DNA of 64,000 bases from Solea solea (lineage: Eukaryota > Chordata > Actinopteri > Pleuronectiformes > Soleidae). The stretch is taken from the NCBI RefSeq assembly GCF_958295425.1, contig NC_081142.1, forward strand, positions 2,849,896 through 2,913,895, given 5' to 3'. Shown one piece after another: positions 63,957 through 64,000 of the stretch. The position numbers and the translations under genes were made by a program. The notes beneath the pieces are model-generated. The model saw only the letters and a program-made list of their open reading frames with translations. It did no database searches and was not told the DNA's origin. How positions within the stretch are numbered: position 1 is the stretch's first letter; each line of letters opens with the position of its first letter.

Positions 63957-64000
63957 TCGCAGTATACAAACCTGGGGCTCCTGAACAGCATGGATCAGAA
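63957..64000 (+). CDS. tp63: tp63 exon 4, first part (shared by TA and delta-N; truncated by window end)
   Basis: Acceptor TCTCCAG then S-Q-Y-T-N-L-G-L-L-N-S-M-D-Q and two further bases. Q-Y-T-N-L-G-L-L-N-S-M-D-Q is identical to human p63 and unlike p73 (A-Q-F-N-L-L-S-S-T-M-D-Q), which settles the paralogue. Phase 0 accepts both the TA exon 3 and the delta-N exon. The proline-rich linker, DNA-binding domain, tetramerisation, SAM and inhibitory domains lie beyond the window. Confidence 0.97.

Noticed and set aside
63957..64000. tp73 instead of tp63
   Set aside because: Q-Y-T-N-L-G-L-L-N-S-M-D-Q and M-L-Y-L-E are p63-specific; p73 has A-Q-F-N-L-L-S-S-T-M-D-Q.

Overview
This window is vertebrate nuclear DNA, almost certainly from a teleost fish. 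It has long AT-rich introns, GT-AG spliced exons, abundant microsatellites, and repeat families typical of teleosts: hAT-type miniature elements, tRNA-derived SINEs, and a Tc1-like remnant. The species cannot be named from the sequence. Only two protein-coding genes are supported, both on the + strand, and both are cut by the window edges.

Gene 1 (1-18937) is the 3' part of a TPRG1-family gene (tumor protein p63-regulated gene 1, hSac2 domain). The last 14 bases of one exon lie at the very start, followed by exons at 3622-3798, 14992-15145 and 18743-18937. The four pieces total 540 nt and join in frame into 179 codons plus a stop. Gene 2 (46817 to beyond 64000) is the 5' part of tp63. TA-isoform exons 1-3 are at 46817-46869, 51133-51267 and 51357-51486. 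The alternative delta-N first exon is at 59453-59494, inside intron 3, and the start of the shared exon 4 is at 63957-64000. TPRG1 followed by TP63 in the same orientation is the vertebrate arrangement (human 3q28). The paralogous pair TPRG1L-TP73 on human 1p36 has the same layout.

The rest is introns and about 28 kb of intergenic DNA. Repeats found there include: a GT-driven 406-bp tandem duplication carrying TTAGGG-like motifs (15.2-16.0 kb); a 434-bp TATG/TA microsatellite with a long hairpin (10.6-11.0 kb); a terminal-inverted-repeat element with a decayed integrase fragment and an amplified subterminal module (32.5-33.3 kb); a 4-copy, about 170-bp diverged tandem repeat (39.1-39.7 kb); and several miniature DNA transposons with clear inverted ends, one with a perfect 8-bp target duplication (25.03-25.17 kb).

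The most notable coding observation is in the TA-p63 transactivation helix. The tryptophan that is conserved in the p53-family F-x-x-x-W-x-x-L motif is phenylalanine here. No new multi-gene system, CRISPR array, operon or confident RNA gene was seen. Nearly all open frames of 60 codons or more outside the listed exons look like chance or repeat-derived frames.
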